Positions 11,184 to 22,689 are shown, counted from the first letter of the stretch. The stretch is 64,000 nt of DNA from Blasia pusilla (GCA_050084515.1 CM114272.1:46934001-46998000); one strand, 5' to 3'. Numbers and translations are program-made. Notes: generated by a model not told the origin, from the sequence alone.

Positions 11184-12229
11184 TGTAATGTATAAGAGTT
11201 TCTATTTTACAGTCGTTTAATAAGTTCGATCCCCAAGAGGATCATTGTTTGATGAAAAGAGAGTTAGAAATTACAATTTTGTTGTAATAGTTGTATTTAA
11301 ATGTGCATGAGTTATATTTCAATGTCTTATCAATATATTCGGATCTTGCTTAGTACCAAGGGGTCTTTTCTCAATTCTCTCTAGTGGAATTAACAACATG
11401 CTCAGGATACTCAGACATAAGCATCGCACATCAGATTGAATGAATGATTGCTTTACTACTCCATCAAGAATGAGAAAGCTTCAAAGTGTTTACAAGCTCG
11501 AGAGGGTACTACTCCCTTGCTCGGACAATTCCTACAGCATGAGGACTTGGTAAGAGAATGATAATTATGGCTTCTGTCTTGCTTCTTAAATACTCGCTGG
11601 AGTAGGAGTGATCCAAAGATTCGAAGCGTTCTTGATGAAGTTGGTGTCTTTTCAGCATTTGTAACTACCTAGATCTATGGTTCTCTTAGCTTTTCCTATG
11701 ATCCCTGTGAATTCGCAGAACAAAACTGTCCTAACTATCTATCTGATACAAAGGGTCGCCCCCTTTCCTAGTCTAATTGTTCTAACGGTGTGTTGCTTGA
11801 AATCACTGTCATTCTTAGCTTCGCTTCGCTGGACTTCTTGAGGACAAAGCGCTCCATTCTTCGTTCTTGTTTAAGGTGCTTCGTGCTTCTCGCTTCGTAC
11901 AGGAGCGAAGTACTTCTTTCTCTTCTTCTTCCTGCTTTGTTATGCTTCGTTATAGAGCGAAGCACTTTGTAGATAGAGCTTTGTTGAGCTTCGTTACCGT
12001 TCCGAAGCTTCTTGCCGAGTCTTGAGACTTCGTTATTTTATTCTCCTCTCCTCTTAGGCAAATCCTTGATTTTCTATCTCTCTGCCTTGTCCTTGGAGCT
12101 TCTTGATTCACTTTAATCTTACTCATTCCTCCTCATAATAATAAATAATAATCAAAATCATAATGTACAAGAGTCTTCGTTGAATAAAAAGATCTATTTC
12201 TTCAAAAGTACAAAATTGTGGATATCACA
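11184..12229 (-). repeat. 5' LTR of G2 copy A (1046 bp)
   Basis: Bounded by TG...CA and by the target duplication at its outer side. The U3/R part (about 11800-12010) is crowded with the short motif GCTTCG/CGAAGC and C/T-rich tracts. No coding sequence is supported; the open frames here are short and motif-free. Confidence 0.85.
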
Positions 12230-12405
12230 CTAACCTACGTGAAGGCGCAAGGAGAACAAGGAGAAGAGTGACGAACAAGTAAGTACTTGGTAGGTCAAGG
12301 AGTGAATATCTTGGTCCCCTCTGTGATATTTGAGTCTTACTTTGCTCTTGTACCTGATACACAGCACTAGTTGAGCCAAATTCAACCAATTCCATGGTCG
12401 GTGCG

Positions 12406-12408
<3 letters not shown>

Positions 12409-12472
<64 letters not shown>
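12409..12472. repeat. (TA)n microsatellite, about 31 units
   Basis: Uninterrupted TA run of about 62 bp, AT-rich and self-complementary. Confidence 0.95.
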
Positions 12473-12477
<5 letters not shown>

Positions 12478-12479
12478 GT

Positions 12480-12985
12480 TCTAATGTATGGAAAGCAAGA
12501 AAGCGCTTGTTGTTGGGATGGGTGTAGAGAGACAAGCAAGTGAAGAAGATACTATATGAGAGGAGGGAGACACTCTCATATAGTTTGAGTGTTGACTAAA
12601 CAACGTGTTTGTGCGGAGCTTCCAAGTGTCATCCAAGAAACTATTCATCATACCATCTACTTTACTTGATTGGGATCCCCAATAGACATTACTTACCACT
12701 GCAGTAGCTTTGGGCAATGAATCAAGGCTACAGAATGTGTTGAACAATTTTGGTGCTACCAGAATGAGAGAGAGAAAGACTATACTATCAAGTAGTGTCT
12801 GTCGTAGCCTTACGACCATAGACCCCACGCCCTGGTTGGACGGTGCTTGAGAGTGGGATGGGTGTAGAGAGAGAAGCAAGTGAAGAAGGTACCTTGAACA
12901 ATTCTGGTGCTACCAGCTTAGCAATATCAGTTTATGCTCTTGCTATGAGGAATACGAATTTTACGTAGGAAGCCAAGTAATGGCT
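12480..12985. repeat. Dispersed repeat R420 (copy 1)
   Basis: Shares long blocks with 40354-40760, including 'TTGATTGGGATCCCCAATAG', 'CTTACCACTGCAG' and 'GTCGTAGCCTT', but with the blocks in a different order. This suggests a rearranged or tandem unit. The tail 'CTACCAGCTTAGCAATATC' also resembles 63780-63850. A minus-strand frame in the other copy contains a knuckle-like 'CAMCGTSSHYLVSC', so it may derive from a retroelement gag. Confidence 0.6.
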
Positions 12986-13069
12986 AGATGCTTCATTCTC
13001 ATTGTCACAAAAGGCAAGCAAAATCACAATGATCTCGGAACTCCAAGTCCAATCAAGAACTTAGAGGCG

Positions 13070-13230
<161 letters not shown>

Positions 13231-13312
13231 AAGAGAAAAGAGAGAGCTGAGACAAAGAAAACTCCAGAGAGCCTGCCCTGGTTACTAATCAAAAGGAGAG
13301 CGCAAAGAAAGA

Positions 13313-13690
13313 ATGTCAGATGGCGAATGTAGCAAGCGGAGACGAAAGCGGCCCTCACCAGCTCAGCAAACCCAACTCGTCGCTTCAGGAGACAATCCAC
13401 CACGAACAGAGTCCCGACTCAAAATAGTCATCAGCAAGCGCGCACGAGGAATTCACTCAGCTCCAGCCTTCAACTTACAACTCGCAGTGCACAGGAGCTA
13501 TAAGGTGGAGAAGAGTGGCACAGGTCAACAAGGGATGAAGAAGGCGGTGGGCGATCAGGTAATCACAATCACTGCTACAAATCTCATCAGCCGGCAAGAC
13601 ATATCCGAGGCAGCGTGCAAATCCATAAGACACCAATATGTAAGGACGCGTCACACACGTCCAGGCACTGGTGGAGAAACACCTGAATAA
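13313..13690 (+). CDS. Hypothetical 125-residue open frame, doubtful
   Basis: ATG-initiated and basic near its start ('CSKRRRKRPSPAQQ'), with no recognisable domain. It sits just after the GA microsatellite. Composition does not look clearly coding, and it may be a chance frame. Confidence 0.15.
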   Translation: MSDGECSKRRRKRPSPAQQTQLVASGDNPPRTESRLKIVISKRARGIHSAPAFNLQLAVHRSYKVEKSGTGQQGMKKAVGDQVITITATNLISRQDISEAACKSIRHQYVRTRHTRPGTGGETPE

Positions 13691-14049
13691 ACACCCTCTC
13701 CTCTTCAACCTCCTCATTCCCAATGATCTTCAGACTTCCCACTCCCAACCTCCAGACTCTCCACTCCTGCATGTTAATTACGAACGTTCTGAATGTCCCA
13801 CACTTCAGTGCTCTCTCAAACTTCCCACTCCCGACCTTTGAACTCTCCACTCCCGCCTGTGAATTCCGAACGTCCCATACTCCACTGTACTCTCGGCTCA
13901 CTCTCTCCCGCCATGTACACACTTTGGGACGAAAAAATTGAATGCCACATCATCATTCTCTTCCATGCCACATCAAAATTCATTTTCGGTACATGAATTT
14001 CTTTTTAACAACCTTGGCCCTAGGACCATCTCACCATCTCCACACTCCG
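13691..14049. other. Non-coding stretch with a diverged 85-90 bp duplication
   Basis: Two related copies occur at about 13731-13805 and 13820-13890, marked by 'ACTTCCCACTCCC' and 'ACTCTCCACTCC', followed by 'CGAACG' and 'GTCCCA'. No gene is seen. Confidence 0.5.
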
Positions 14050-16985
14050 CATGCGGCCCAAAAATCATGAGATTTTTTTGAGGATGGCACCCCTAACCCA
14101 AAAATAGAGGGAAAAAGAAAAAAAACTTCAAATCATCACTCACACACATAACTAAAAGTCGTAAACCCTAAAACCTGTCATCCATTTTTGGTTGGAGAAT
14201 GGAGAGCTAACTCGGAAATCTGAACAGTTGACCATGCGGACGGATGTAAGGCCTCCTTGTGTGCTAGGTTTCATCACCATCCAATGGTGAAAGCAAGAGA
14301 TAACTCCATCATAACATGAAAATGCCACAAGGACTTCAAAGAATCTTACTCAATGCCCTCTTACTCCTTCTTGGCTTGTCATTTTGTACCCCGTACCCTC
14401 CACATGCGGCCCAAAAACCATGAAACATTTTTTAAAGATAGCACCCTTAACCCACGAACAGAGGAAAATAGAAAAAACATCAAATGATCACTCACACACC
14501 TAACTAAAAATTGTAAACCCTAAAACCGGTCTTCCATTTTAGGTTTGAGCATGGAGAGCTAACTTGTAGATTTGAACCATTGAAGTTGTGGAGGACATTA
14601 ATGGACAAGCTCTGAAAAATATTCATCCACATCCAATGGTGGAAAACAAAGTTACCACCATATTACGATGAAAATAAGACAACACTTAAGAAAAAAACTA
14701 CTCAAAGTCCTCGTCCTCCTTCTTGATCCATCATTTTCTCCTCTCTTCCTCAACCTCCTCCTCCTTAAATCTTGAAACTTTTCCCTGGGAGGCAACCCAA
14801 TTGGAGGAATACAAGCCAAAATAAAAAATTACAAATGACCACTCACACATGATATTAAAAACCGTAAACCCTAAATAAGGTTTTCTGATTTTTGGTATTA
14901 GGATGGTAGTTTCAATAGAAGATCTGAACCGTCAAAGTTCTTGAGAAATCTAATATCAAGGCTAGGACAAATATTCATCCCCATCCAATGGTGCAAAGAA
15001 AAGAAACCACTATGTTACCATGAAAATAATACAACGCCTTGGAACGAAACTATTCAAAGTCCTCATCCTCCTTCTTGATCCATCATTTTCTCCCCTCCTC
15101 CTTAACCATGAGTCCTAAGATCTTGAAACTGTTCCCAGGGGAGCAACCCAACTCCACGAACACTGATCAAAAGAAATAACTACAAATGATCACTCACACA
15201 TGGAATTAAAAATTGTAAACCCTAAAACTGATCTTTCAATTTTGGTTTGAGCACGGAGAGCTAGCTGCAGATCTAAACCATTCAAAGAAAATATCCAAAT
15301 GGACCCCTGGTTTGGGAATTAAAAATCATAAACCTTAAACAAGGTTTCCTATTTTAAATTCAGCATGAAGTAGGATATGGAAAATCCACACCGCCCAAAA
15401 ATAAAAGAGCCTTCTCATCTCCATAGTCCTTATGTTTCAGCTCCATCCAACGGTGGGAAGTCAAGATACTAGAGTGCAAACATCAACATTCAACTAACTC
15501 TTGGAACGTTACTTGTGTTTTGCCTTTCTTTGTCTTACATCTGCATTTGCTTGGCTCTCCTCTTCATCACCATGCCTATAAATCATGAAACATTTTCACA
15601 AGATGTATCATCATCACCATGTCTATAAATCATGAAAATTTGTCACAAGATGAAATTATGTGTTACTATATCAATGGAAAAATAAAATCCTGAAATTAAC
15701 GTTTGGCCAAGGAATAAAAAATTAATAAACCCTTACCTTGGTTTCCTAATTATAAATTCAGCATGGAGTAGGATATGAAAAATCCACACTGTCCAAAAGT
15801 AAAAGGGCCTTTGCATCTCCACATTCCTTATATTACAGCTACATCCAACGGTGGAAAGTCAAGACGCTAGAGTGCAAACATCAAAATGGAACTAACACTT
15901 GGATCATTATTCGTGTTTTGCCTTCCATTGTCTTACATCTCCATTTGCTTGGCCCTCCTCTTCATCACCATGTCTATAAATCATGAAAATTTGTCACAAG
16001 ATGAAATTATGTGTTACTATATCAATGGAAAAATAAAATCCTGAAATTAACGCCCGTCCAGGGAATAAAAAATAAATAAACCCTTACCCTGGTTTCCTAA
16101 TTATAAATTCAGCATGGAGTAGGATATGAAAAATCGACACCGTCCAAAAATAAAAGGGCCTTCTCATCTCCAGTCCTTATGTTTCAGCTCCATCCAACGG
16201 TGGAAAGTCAAGATGCTAGATTGCAAACATCAAAATTCAACTAACTCTCGGAAGATTACTTGTGTTTTGCCTTTATTCCTCTTGCATATCCATTTTGTTG
16301 GCCCTCCTCTTCATCACCAAGTCTCACCAAGTATGCCAAAAATCAAGATACATTTTCTTGAGGGACATCCCAACACCTATAGCAAAGGGGAAAAGAAAAA
16401 ACCCCAAATGACCACTCATACATGGATTTAAAAATCATAAATTACAAAGGAGGTGTTTCATTTTTCGTAGGATAATGGGGAGAAAAATAGAATATCAGAG
16501 CCGTTCAAGTAGTGCAAATAATTAAGAGAAAATTTACTGCCACGTTTCATCACCATATTATGGTTTGATGAAAAGATAGCTACATGTTAATATGACATAC
16601 TACTCCCAACATTCGTACTCAAAGGCCTCCTCCTCCTACTACTTGACATCCCATTCTCTCCCCCATCCTCTCACCAAGGGTTCTAAAATTCAATAAACTT
16701 TTTCCATAGGGGCACCCCAACACCAGGAAATAAGGGGGAAAGAAAAAACCTCCAAATGACCATTCACATATAGATTCAAAAATCATAAACACCAAAGGAG
16801 GTGTTTCATTTTTTGTAGGAGCATGGGGTGTTAAATAGAAGATCCAAACCGTTCAAGTAGTGCAAAAAATTAACCACAATGATAGTGCCAAGTTTTATCT
16901 CCGTCTAATGGTTAGATGAAAAATATTGCCATATTAACATGAAAATGACACAACGGCTTCGAATAATCCCTACCAACATTAGAGC
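14050..16985. repeat. Satellite-like tandem array, period about 351 bp
   Basis: The anchor (G/C/A)TAAACCCT and its variants falls at 14161, 14513, 14864, 15215, then 15328, 15725, 16077, about 16435 and about 16786. Spacings are 352, 351 and 351, then an irregular pair, then 352, 358 and 351. Each unit also carries 'ATCCA(A/T)(C/T)GGTGG', 'GAGTCTAT/GAAGATCT'-like stretches and 'CATGGAGAGCTAAC' or 'CATGGAGTAGGATATG' variants. Units have diverged and two subtypes exist. The open frame 16126-16431 is not supported as a gene. Confidence 0.8.
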
Positions 16986-16989
16986 ATTA

Positions 16990-17222
16990 AATCATTTAAA
17001 CATATAAGTTGTTGTTTATGACTCCTCTTTACTGGGCGAGTAAAAAAAGTATGACTCGTCTGTACTAAAGGGTATTGATAAGTACATTAGTTAGAAGCAG
17101 ATGACTCGGTGAGTTGTACGTCCCTAAATTTGATGACTAAACCGTTTAAGTCATAATTTGAGTCATTCTTTTGATGAGTCACTTAAAGTCTAGTCATAAA
17201 AACCACCCATTTCTTCTAGTGT
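16990..17222. mobile_element. Right terminus of a CACTA-like transposon
   Basis: Read on the minus strand from 17222 inward, the sequence starts CACTAGAAGAAATGGGTGG and continues 'TTTTTATGACTAGAC' and 'GTGACTCATC'. CACTA followed by G/C-A-A-G-A-A-A and then repeated TGACTC-type motifs is the usual terminal pattern of plant CACTA elements. Immediately outside it the gypsy RT frame of copy B breaks off. A caution: the CACTAGAAGAAA stretch also fits the Y-x-R-R sequence at the end of a gypsy RT, so the junction could lie slightly inside. Confidence 0.5.
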
Positions 17223-17229
17223 ACCCTAC

Positions 17230-18181
17230 ATACCCCAAGAATCCTCTTAGCTCCCGAAGACTCGTGGGAGCTTCCAACTCTGAAATTATCTCCACCTTCG
17301 TCTTATCCACTTCGATATCGTGCGAGGACACTTGATGCCCCAACAGAAATCTGCTTCATTGCAATGTAAGATTTCTCCGCGTGTAAAGACAATTGCAGTT
17401 CTCTGCACCAAGCCAAGGTTAGCTCCAACTTCTGTAAATGCTCGGTTGACAAGTTGAGGACACAAAAGTCATCTAGGAAAATCTCTATGAATCTTTGCAA
17501 GTACTCCTGAAAGACAGAAATCATCATTCTTTGGAAAGTGGTTGGGACGTTGCACAGCCCAAAAGGCATCACTCGATAAGGAAAAGTGCCCCAATCCGTA
17601 GTGAAGGTAGTCAGGGCCCGGTCCTTCTCTCTAATGGACACTTGATTGTAACTTGAATATCCGTCCAAGAATGTATAGCGCTCATGACCGGCCACTTTAT
17701 CTAAGATAGTATCAGTAAAGGGAAATGGGTGATGATCCTTAAGGGTGGCGACATTAAGCTTCCGGTAGTCTTGACATACCTTGATCTTCCCCGACTGCCT
17801 CTTCGACACAATAACTATGGGAGACATCCATTCACTACTGAGCTCAAGATAGATGACTCCGGCTTCCAACTGCTGGTCAATCTCATTGTTAACCATTAAA
17901 GAATACTTGGGATTCAGCCTATATTGATGCATTCTTACAGGGACTGTCCCAGGCTTAAGATCAATCCTATGTTCCCCATACTTGGATGGCACTCCTTTCA
18001 TCTCATCCATGGTGTAGGCAAACACGTCAAAGTACTTATATTTAGAAAGTTCAAAAGCAGACAGATCTATAGACAGATGCAAGGCCTTAGTGTCGGTGAT
18101 AAGGACTTCTTGGTAGTCTTTCTCATGCACCATCTTCTCCGTAAACAATAGGTTGTGAGCCCGACTGGCTCTTTCCCTCAA
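17230..18181 (-). pseudogene. Reverse transcriptase of G2 copy B
   Basis: The frame from 18181 contains the gypsy RT signature in order: 'YGEHRIDLKPGT', 'VSKRQSGKIKVCQDYRKLN', 'HHPFPFTDTILDKVAGHERY', 'FLDGYSSYNQVSI', 'MPFGLCNVPTTFQRMM' and the catalytic 'FLDDFCV' (usual x-x-D-D box). This is one of the best preserved frames in the window: nearly 290 residues without a stop. A frameshift then moves to 'TSLRELRGFLGYVG' near 17240, where the sequence is cut. The domain copies element RNA into DNA. Protease lies just upstream. Confidence 0.9.
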
Positions 18182-18199
18182 AAGGACTTACTATGCTCT

Positions 18200-18807
18200 A
18201 GCTATAGGATATTTTCATCTATCTCATAACATTCCTGATAGCACACATAGGACGAGGACTCTATGTTGGCAGCCCAGCCTTGATTCGAAGTAAACCCCTT
18301 ATCCGTAGCGGGTGTTTCTCCTTGAGATGGCCGAGACTTCCAAGGCAACTTCACCAGCTTCTTACGAATATTGTATGGTGCTTGGAAAGTGAATCTTTGT
18401 CTTTTCCAATATGTGCTGACTTGCGCCCCATAGAGCCAAGGTTTTCCAATCAACAGGGGATAACTTGTGACAGTCAATGGCTAGAGGACGAGGTAGTCCA
18501 ATAAGAATATCACTGCTCCTATCCTCGTGGGGATCTGGGTAAGTTTCCCCAATGTTTGCTTCCAAGACTGGTTGGTGAAGCGCAAGTACTTATCAGTGGG
18601 CTTATACTTAGTGTAACCCAAAGCCTCAACGGTTTGCTCAATCATTATGTTCATCCCACTCTCGGAATCAGTAAGGACCTTCTTAATGGTATGCCCCTCA
18701 ATTTCGACCTCCACTTCTGGCGCTCCAAGGTCTTCAACTTCTATGCGGAACACATCCACCATTGAAGCTTCTTGGCTCCTATCTTCTTCTTGTGTCCCAC
18801 TTTCCAC
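18200..18807 (-). pseudogene. Aspartic protease region of G2 copy B
   Basis: From 18807 the frame reads 'GAPEVEVEIEGHTIKKVLTD' followed by 'SESGMNIMIEQTVEALGY', a retropepsin-like active-site region in which the usual Asp-Ser/Thr-Gly is altered to Asp-Ser-Glu. A second frame from 18477 continues 'YPLLIGKPWLYGAQV', the common end of plant gypsy proteases (L-G-x-P-W-L). Protease cleaves the polyprotein. A frameshift separates the two parts. Confidence 0.75.
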
Positions 18808-18839
18808 TGTTGCAAAATCTTCCCGTAAATGGGATTATC

Positions 18840-20821
18840 CATGAGTAGTTGCAACAAGGAGATATTCGATGGATTGGCTGCCAAATCCTTTAGCAAGTCA
18901 TAGGCCTCTATCATCAGGGGGGAAGCAACCGAGGTCTCCCTCCTGGTCTACGCCCTGGGATTTTTCTTAGTCTTTGACCTGGTTTCCACTCCAAAGACCT
19001 TGTTGAGGATGTCTTCAGGGCAATCTGAGGACTATTCATCGATCTTTGTCTCTGGTCCCTCTTCCTTAATGGTTAACTTCTTTGTCTCCCTTGGTGAAGT
19101 GACATCTTCTACGCGTACTAGCTACACATTAACATCATTCTTGGCTTCTGTCAGCGCAGGTCGGGTAGTTACATATTTGACCAAGAGCCTTGGAACTTGA
19201 GGCTCCAAGCATTCCACCGCACTGTGTCCTCCCTTCTTGCAATTGCCACAGAGGGAACTCAGCCCCACTAGTCTCTTTGGATTTGGACAATTGTTCGCCC
19301 AGTGATGGGCTATCCCGCAGTTATAGCAACAATTTCTTTTGATGGGTGGGGTGAACGTGACTGGTCCCATAATCTGTCTCAAGGCCTGTGCTCTCCATAC
19401 TCTGGTGGTACATATCGGGGAATCCTGCTTTGAGGAGTACTAGTTCGTGGAATTGCTTGGAGTGCGTAGCATCCTTCCCATAAATCTGCTTGATACCATC
19501 CCTCCTCCATAGATGGGTCCTCTTGTATCCAACGTAAATCTCATTGAAGCGGGCACTTTGGCCTTGAGTCCCACAGGAACTGCACCATATGTTAGGCTGC
19601 ATAAGTCCCAAACTTCTTCTAGGATCCTTCTAAGCCGCCAAGTGTACCTCCAGTTGGGCCATTTTCTTTGTTAATTCAGTGATGGCGGACTTATCCCCAT
19701 CCTTCTTGGTCTTGCGGGCGGGACTCACAGACTTGCGGCTCTCTATCTTCAATCTCTTGTCCTTACACCCTTTCCCTAGGATGAAGACTGTTTTTTGGGT
19801 CTTCCTCTCTTCTTGATTTTGCCCTTGGAGTCTTCCTCAGACTCAGAGTCTTTGCTAGTACTTCTTGACAAGGTATCTGAAGATTTGGATGAAGACGAAG
19901 ACTCTTCGGACAAAGAACTAGTCCGCTTCCTTTGATGTCTCTTCTTCCGCATCCTCAAGACTTTTCTGAGGCCTCCTAGGCTTCTGTAGATGTGATGACC
20001 GCTACTAAGGAGTCTCTTTGCCCTATGCGACAGTAGCAATCAATCTCCTTGGATAGACGAGACACATACCAATCCACCAGCTGTGACACAATGGTGTGCT
20101 CCAGCTTGCTGACCAAGCTACGAAATCTTTGAGTGTAATCTCTCAGAGTCTCTTTCTTCCTCCTCTTGAGATCACGAAGTTTAGTGAGTAGGTGATCGTC
20201 AAATTCCTGGTCCCAAAACTCATGAAGGAATGCCTTACATAGGGCTTTCCAAGTTTCCAGGTGTTTTGCTTCTCTCCCCTCATACCACTAACTGACACGC
20301 TTCTGTAAGAGTCCAAGAAAGAATCTAAGAAGATCCTCCTCTGATCCTTCTCCATTTGCTTTTGCTACATGGGTAAACTCCAGAATAAAGTCATCCACAT
20401 CATCCCGCTTGCTTCCAGCAAAGGTGGGATACCTCACCAGCGTCTTATGTGCCTGTGCCATCGGTGCCTCATTGTCTTTGGTACTGGAAGAATTTCCGCC
20501 ACCTGATGGGGAAGGCAAGTCCCTTGTGGTACTATTATCATTCTCTCTCTCAGAGCTGTTGTGGCCGGACGGCTCCCACTCCTCTTTTGGATCTGTCTTC
20601 ACTGGTGAATCAGGAGGCGTAGGCGACTTCCTCCTTTCTCGTCTTCGCCCAAAAGGCTTTCGACGAAGAGGGGAACGGTTCTTTGCAAGCACCTTGCTCT
20701 TATCTTTCTCTTCTTTGTCGCTCAGCTCTTTGCTTGTGCATCTCAACACTTCTGTTCCAATCCATCCAAAACTTCCAAAGATCTTTTTGCCAAGCGCCTC
20801 ACCCAACACGCAAGGCTCCAC
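18840..20821 (-). pseudogene. Gag polyprotein remnant of G2 copy B
   Basis: The N-terminal segment is rich in Arg/Lys/Ser/Pro. It is followed by 'LVRYPTFAGSKRDDVDDFIL' (capsid domain), a Lys/Ser/Glu-rich linker around 19.8-20.0 kb, and two zinc knuckles near 19325-19210: 'CYNCGIAHHWANNC' and 'CGNCKKGGHSAVEC'. Layout and wording match copy A closely. Frameshifts near 20290, 19780 and 19610 break it. Confidence 0.85.
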
Positions 20822-20991
20822 TTCATGGGTATGAAGACTCTTTGGATAAGCTGCTTCTTTCCATAGTACCCTCTACATGGGATGATCCTCTACCACCAGT
20901 ACCCATCCTACACCAAGTGGGGTCCCAGCGACTTGTTCTACTCCTATACCCCACTCTCACGCTACCTCTCCTCGCTTGGGAGATCTTATGA

Positions 20992-21009
20992 TCCCCGGCA
21001 ATGGCGCCA
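20992..21009 (-). promoter_or_regulatory. Primer binding site complementary to tRNA-Asp (G2 copy B)
   Basis: Minus strand TGGCGCCATTGCCGGGGA, the same primer class as in copy A. The gap to the LTR edge (TGTAATG at 21032) is 22 bp. Confidence 0.85.
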
Positions 21010-21031
21010 AAATTTCCTACCTATTTCATTA

Positions 21032-22530
21032 TGTAATGTACAACTCAAGGAAAAAGATACTCCTTTAATTGAAAAGTATAAAGTTCATTCCCAAGAGACC
21101 ATTGTTTCCTAGGTAAATAGAGGTTTTATAAAAAAAATCAAGAACAACTCCTTCTTCATTGACTTTACTAACTAACTACAACTACACTATCTTTACAAGT
21201 ACAAAAGAATAAAAGGATTTTCTTCCCTCTTGGAAAAGACTCTTCTCAAGTGCAGATAAAGACTGTTTCAAATAAGGAATAACAAAGCTCCAATGATGAC
21301 CTCAAAGAGCTCAAGAATGGCGGCTCATCCTACTTTCAGAACTGAATCTGTCATGGCATGTTACTTATTGTCTAACATCTTTCCTACGCTCTTCTTGATT
21401 ATCTTCTGGAATTTTGAAATCACAAGACTCAACTCTCATTCCTACCGCAACCCAATAAGGTTTAACACTCAACTCCGCACATCAAAAAGCATGAGAGAAG
21501 ATATACTTCTACTGCATCAAAGAGTGGAAAGACTATAAAGTATTGCCAGCTTCAGAAAGTACAAGACTCATTAGCTTGGATCATCCCCACAGAACTCCTT
21601 ACACAACCCACCAAGACTACTGGTAAACTCAAGATACAAGGGAATGACTCTAACCAACAACACTGGGGAATTCAAGACACAAGGGAATGATCCCATCTTC
21701 TTCTGATTTATTCTTTAAATACTCTTTGTGCAACTCCTGATTGATCTTCCTATTCTACTCTAGATTTCCAATTGATAATCATACCCTCCTCGGTTCAAAT
21801 TCTCCAACCCTCCATCTTCCTAAGGCAGTTGATTGCCCTATCATTTATTTTCCGCTTCCTTCTAAATCGATGTGCTCCATTTCCGACTTCCAAAAGTGCC
21901 ACGACGGCATAGTTTTCACAGTCTTTGCGCTCTTCACTGTCCTATCTCTTCAATCCTATCTTTGTGATCCTATCTTTGCGATTCTATCTTCGCTGCAAAG
22001 AGTCCTCCTTGCGATCTCCTTCTAATCCGCTTTCTTCAAAACATTCTTTATATTTCCTATTCTTTATACACCTTTCTGCTTTGTGAAGACTCTTTGCTTC
22101 CTCTTCTTCTTCCTCTTCCTTCTTAGAGTTCTTAGTCTTTGCTCTTGGGTCTTCGATCTTTGTTCTTTGTACCCTATCTTCGCACTAAGACTCCCTTCTG
22201 TCTTCTCTGCAAAGAAGCTTTTTCCAGTCTTCGTTGACACTCTTCACCATTGTTCCTACTACGGTCTTTTTTGCAAAGTACCCGCGCTTCTTATTCTAAC
22301 TTCTTTTCCTTATCTTTTCCTGCTTTTACACAATTCTCACTCTTCCAAGACAGTCCTTAATCTCCTACTATCTCTTGTCCTTTCATCAGAGTTCTGTCCC
22401 TCAATGTTTTCACAAAATTTTGGTAAAGTATGTATCTTTACTTTCGGTATTGAGTCTTTAGTCTTCCCTCAAGGAAGACTTCTATACAAAAACAATGCTC
22501 TTCAAAATTTTAAAAAACGTGGGCACTACA
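21032..22530 (-). repeat. 5' LTR of G2 copy B (about 1.5 kb)
   Basis: Starts TGTAATGTA like the copy A LTR and has the same C/T-rich U3/R with 'CTTCG' and 'TCTTTGC' motifs. It is about 450 bp longer than the copy A LTR. Open frames inside it (for example 22083-22670) are Phe/Leu/Ser-rich by-products of the pyrimidine-rich sequence. Confidence 0.7.
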
Positions 22531-22680
22531 TTATCATCGAGGAATCCCTTGTACTCTTCCGGGTACGTCATAAGCACCTTCTTGACCCTATCGCAATCTT
22601 GGATCTAATGGTGGATGACATTTCCCTCAGATACAATCCTGCAAATGCAAACATAAGGCTAGAATATTGATCCCCTACAA
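22531..22680 (-). pseudogene. Short possible exon fragment beside gypsy copy B
   Basis: On the minus strand an AG acceptor-like site is followed by a frame with 'DRVKKVLMTYPEEYKGFLDD'. It runs to the gypsy LTR edge. It may be a downstream exon of the ParB-like gene, interrupted by the gypsy insertion. Support is weak. Confidence 0.25.
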
Positions 22681-22689
22681 CCCGTCAAT

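Larger units (their letters stand above)
8312..12229 (-). mobile_element. Internally deleted Ty3/gypsy element, family G2 copy A, with target-site duplication
   Basis: The element runs on the minus strand: 5' LTR 12229-11184, tRNA-Asp primer site 11166-11149, gag about 10800-8571, then a truncated 3' LTR 8538-8312. The LTR sequence begins and ends TG...CA when read on the minus strand. The outer bases are flanked by CTAAC at 8307-8311 and CTAAC at 12230-12234, a 5-bp target-site duplication. Protease, RT, RNase H and integrase are missing, and the 3' LTR keeps only 227 of 1046 bp, so one internal deletion removed pol and most of the 3' LTR after insertion. It is related to copy B at 17.2-22.5 kb. 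Confidence 0.85.
17223..22530 (-). mobile_element. Ty3/gypsy element, family G2 copy B, 3' truncated
   Basis: Minus-strand order: LTR 22530-21032, tRNA-Asp primer site 21009-20992, gag 20821-18840, protease about 18807-18200, RT 18181-17230. RNase H, integrase and 3' LTR are missing. The lower end coincides with the CACTA-like terminus at 17222. The outer LTR end is placed at 22530 ('GGGCACTACA') by similarity to the 5' end of the copy A LTR; a matching duplication cannot be tested because the other end is lost. Confidence 0.8.

Noticed and set aside
22083-22670. A 195-residue plus-strand open frame rich in Phe and Leu
   Set aside because: It lies in the pyrimidine-rich 5' LTR of a minus-strand gypsy element and has no motif; low-complexity sequence explains it.
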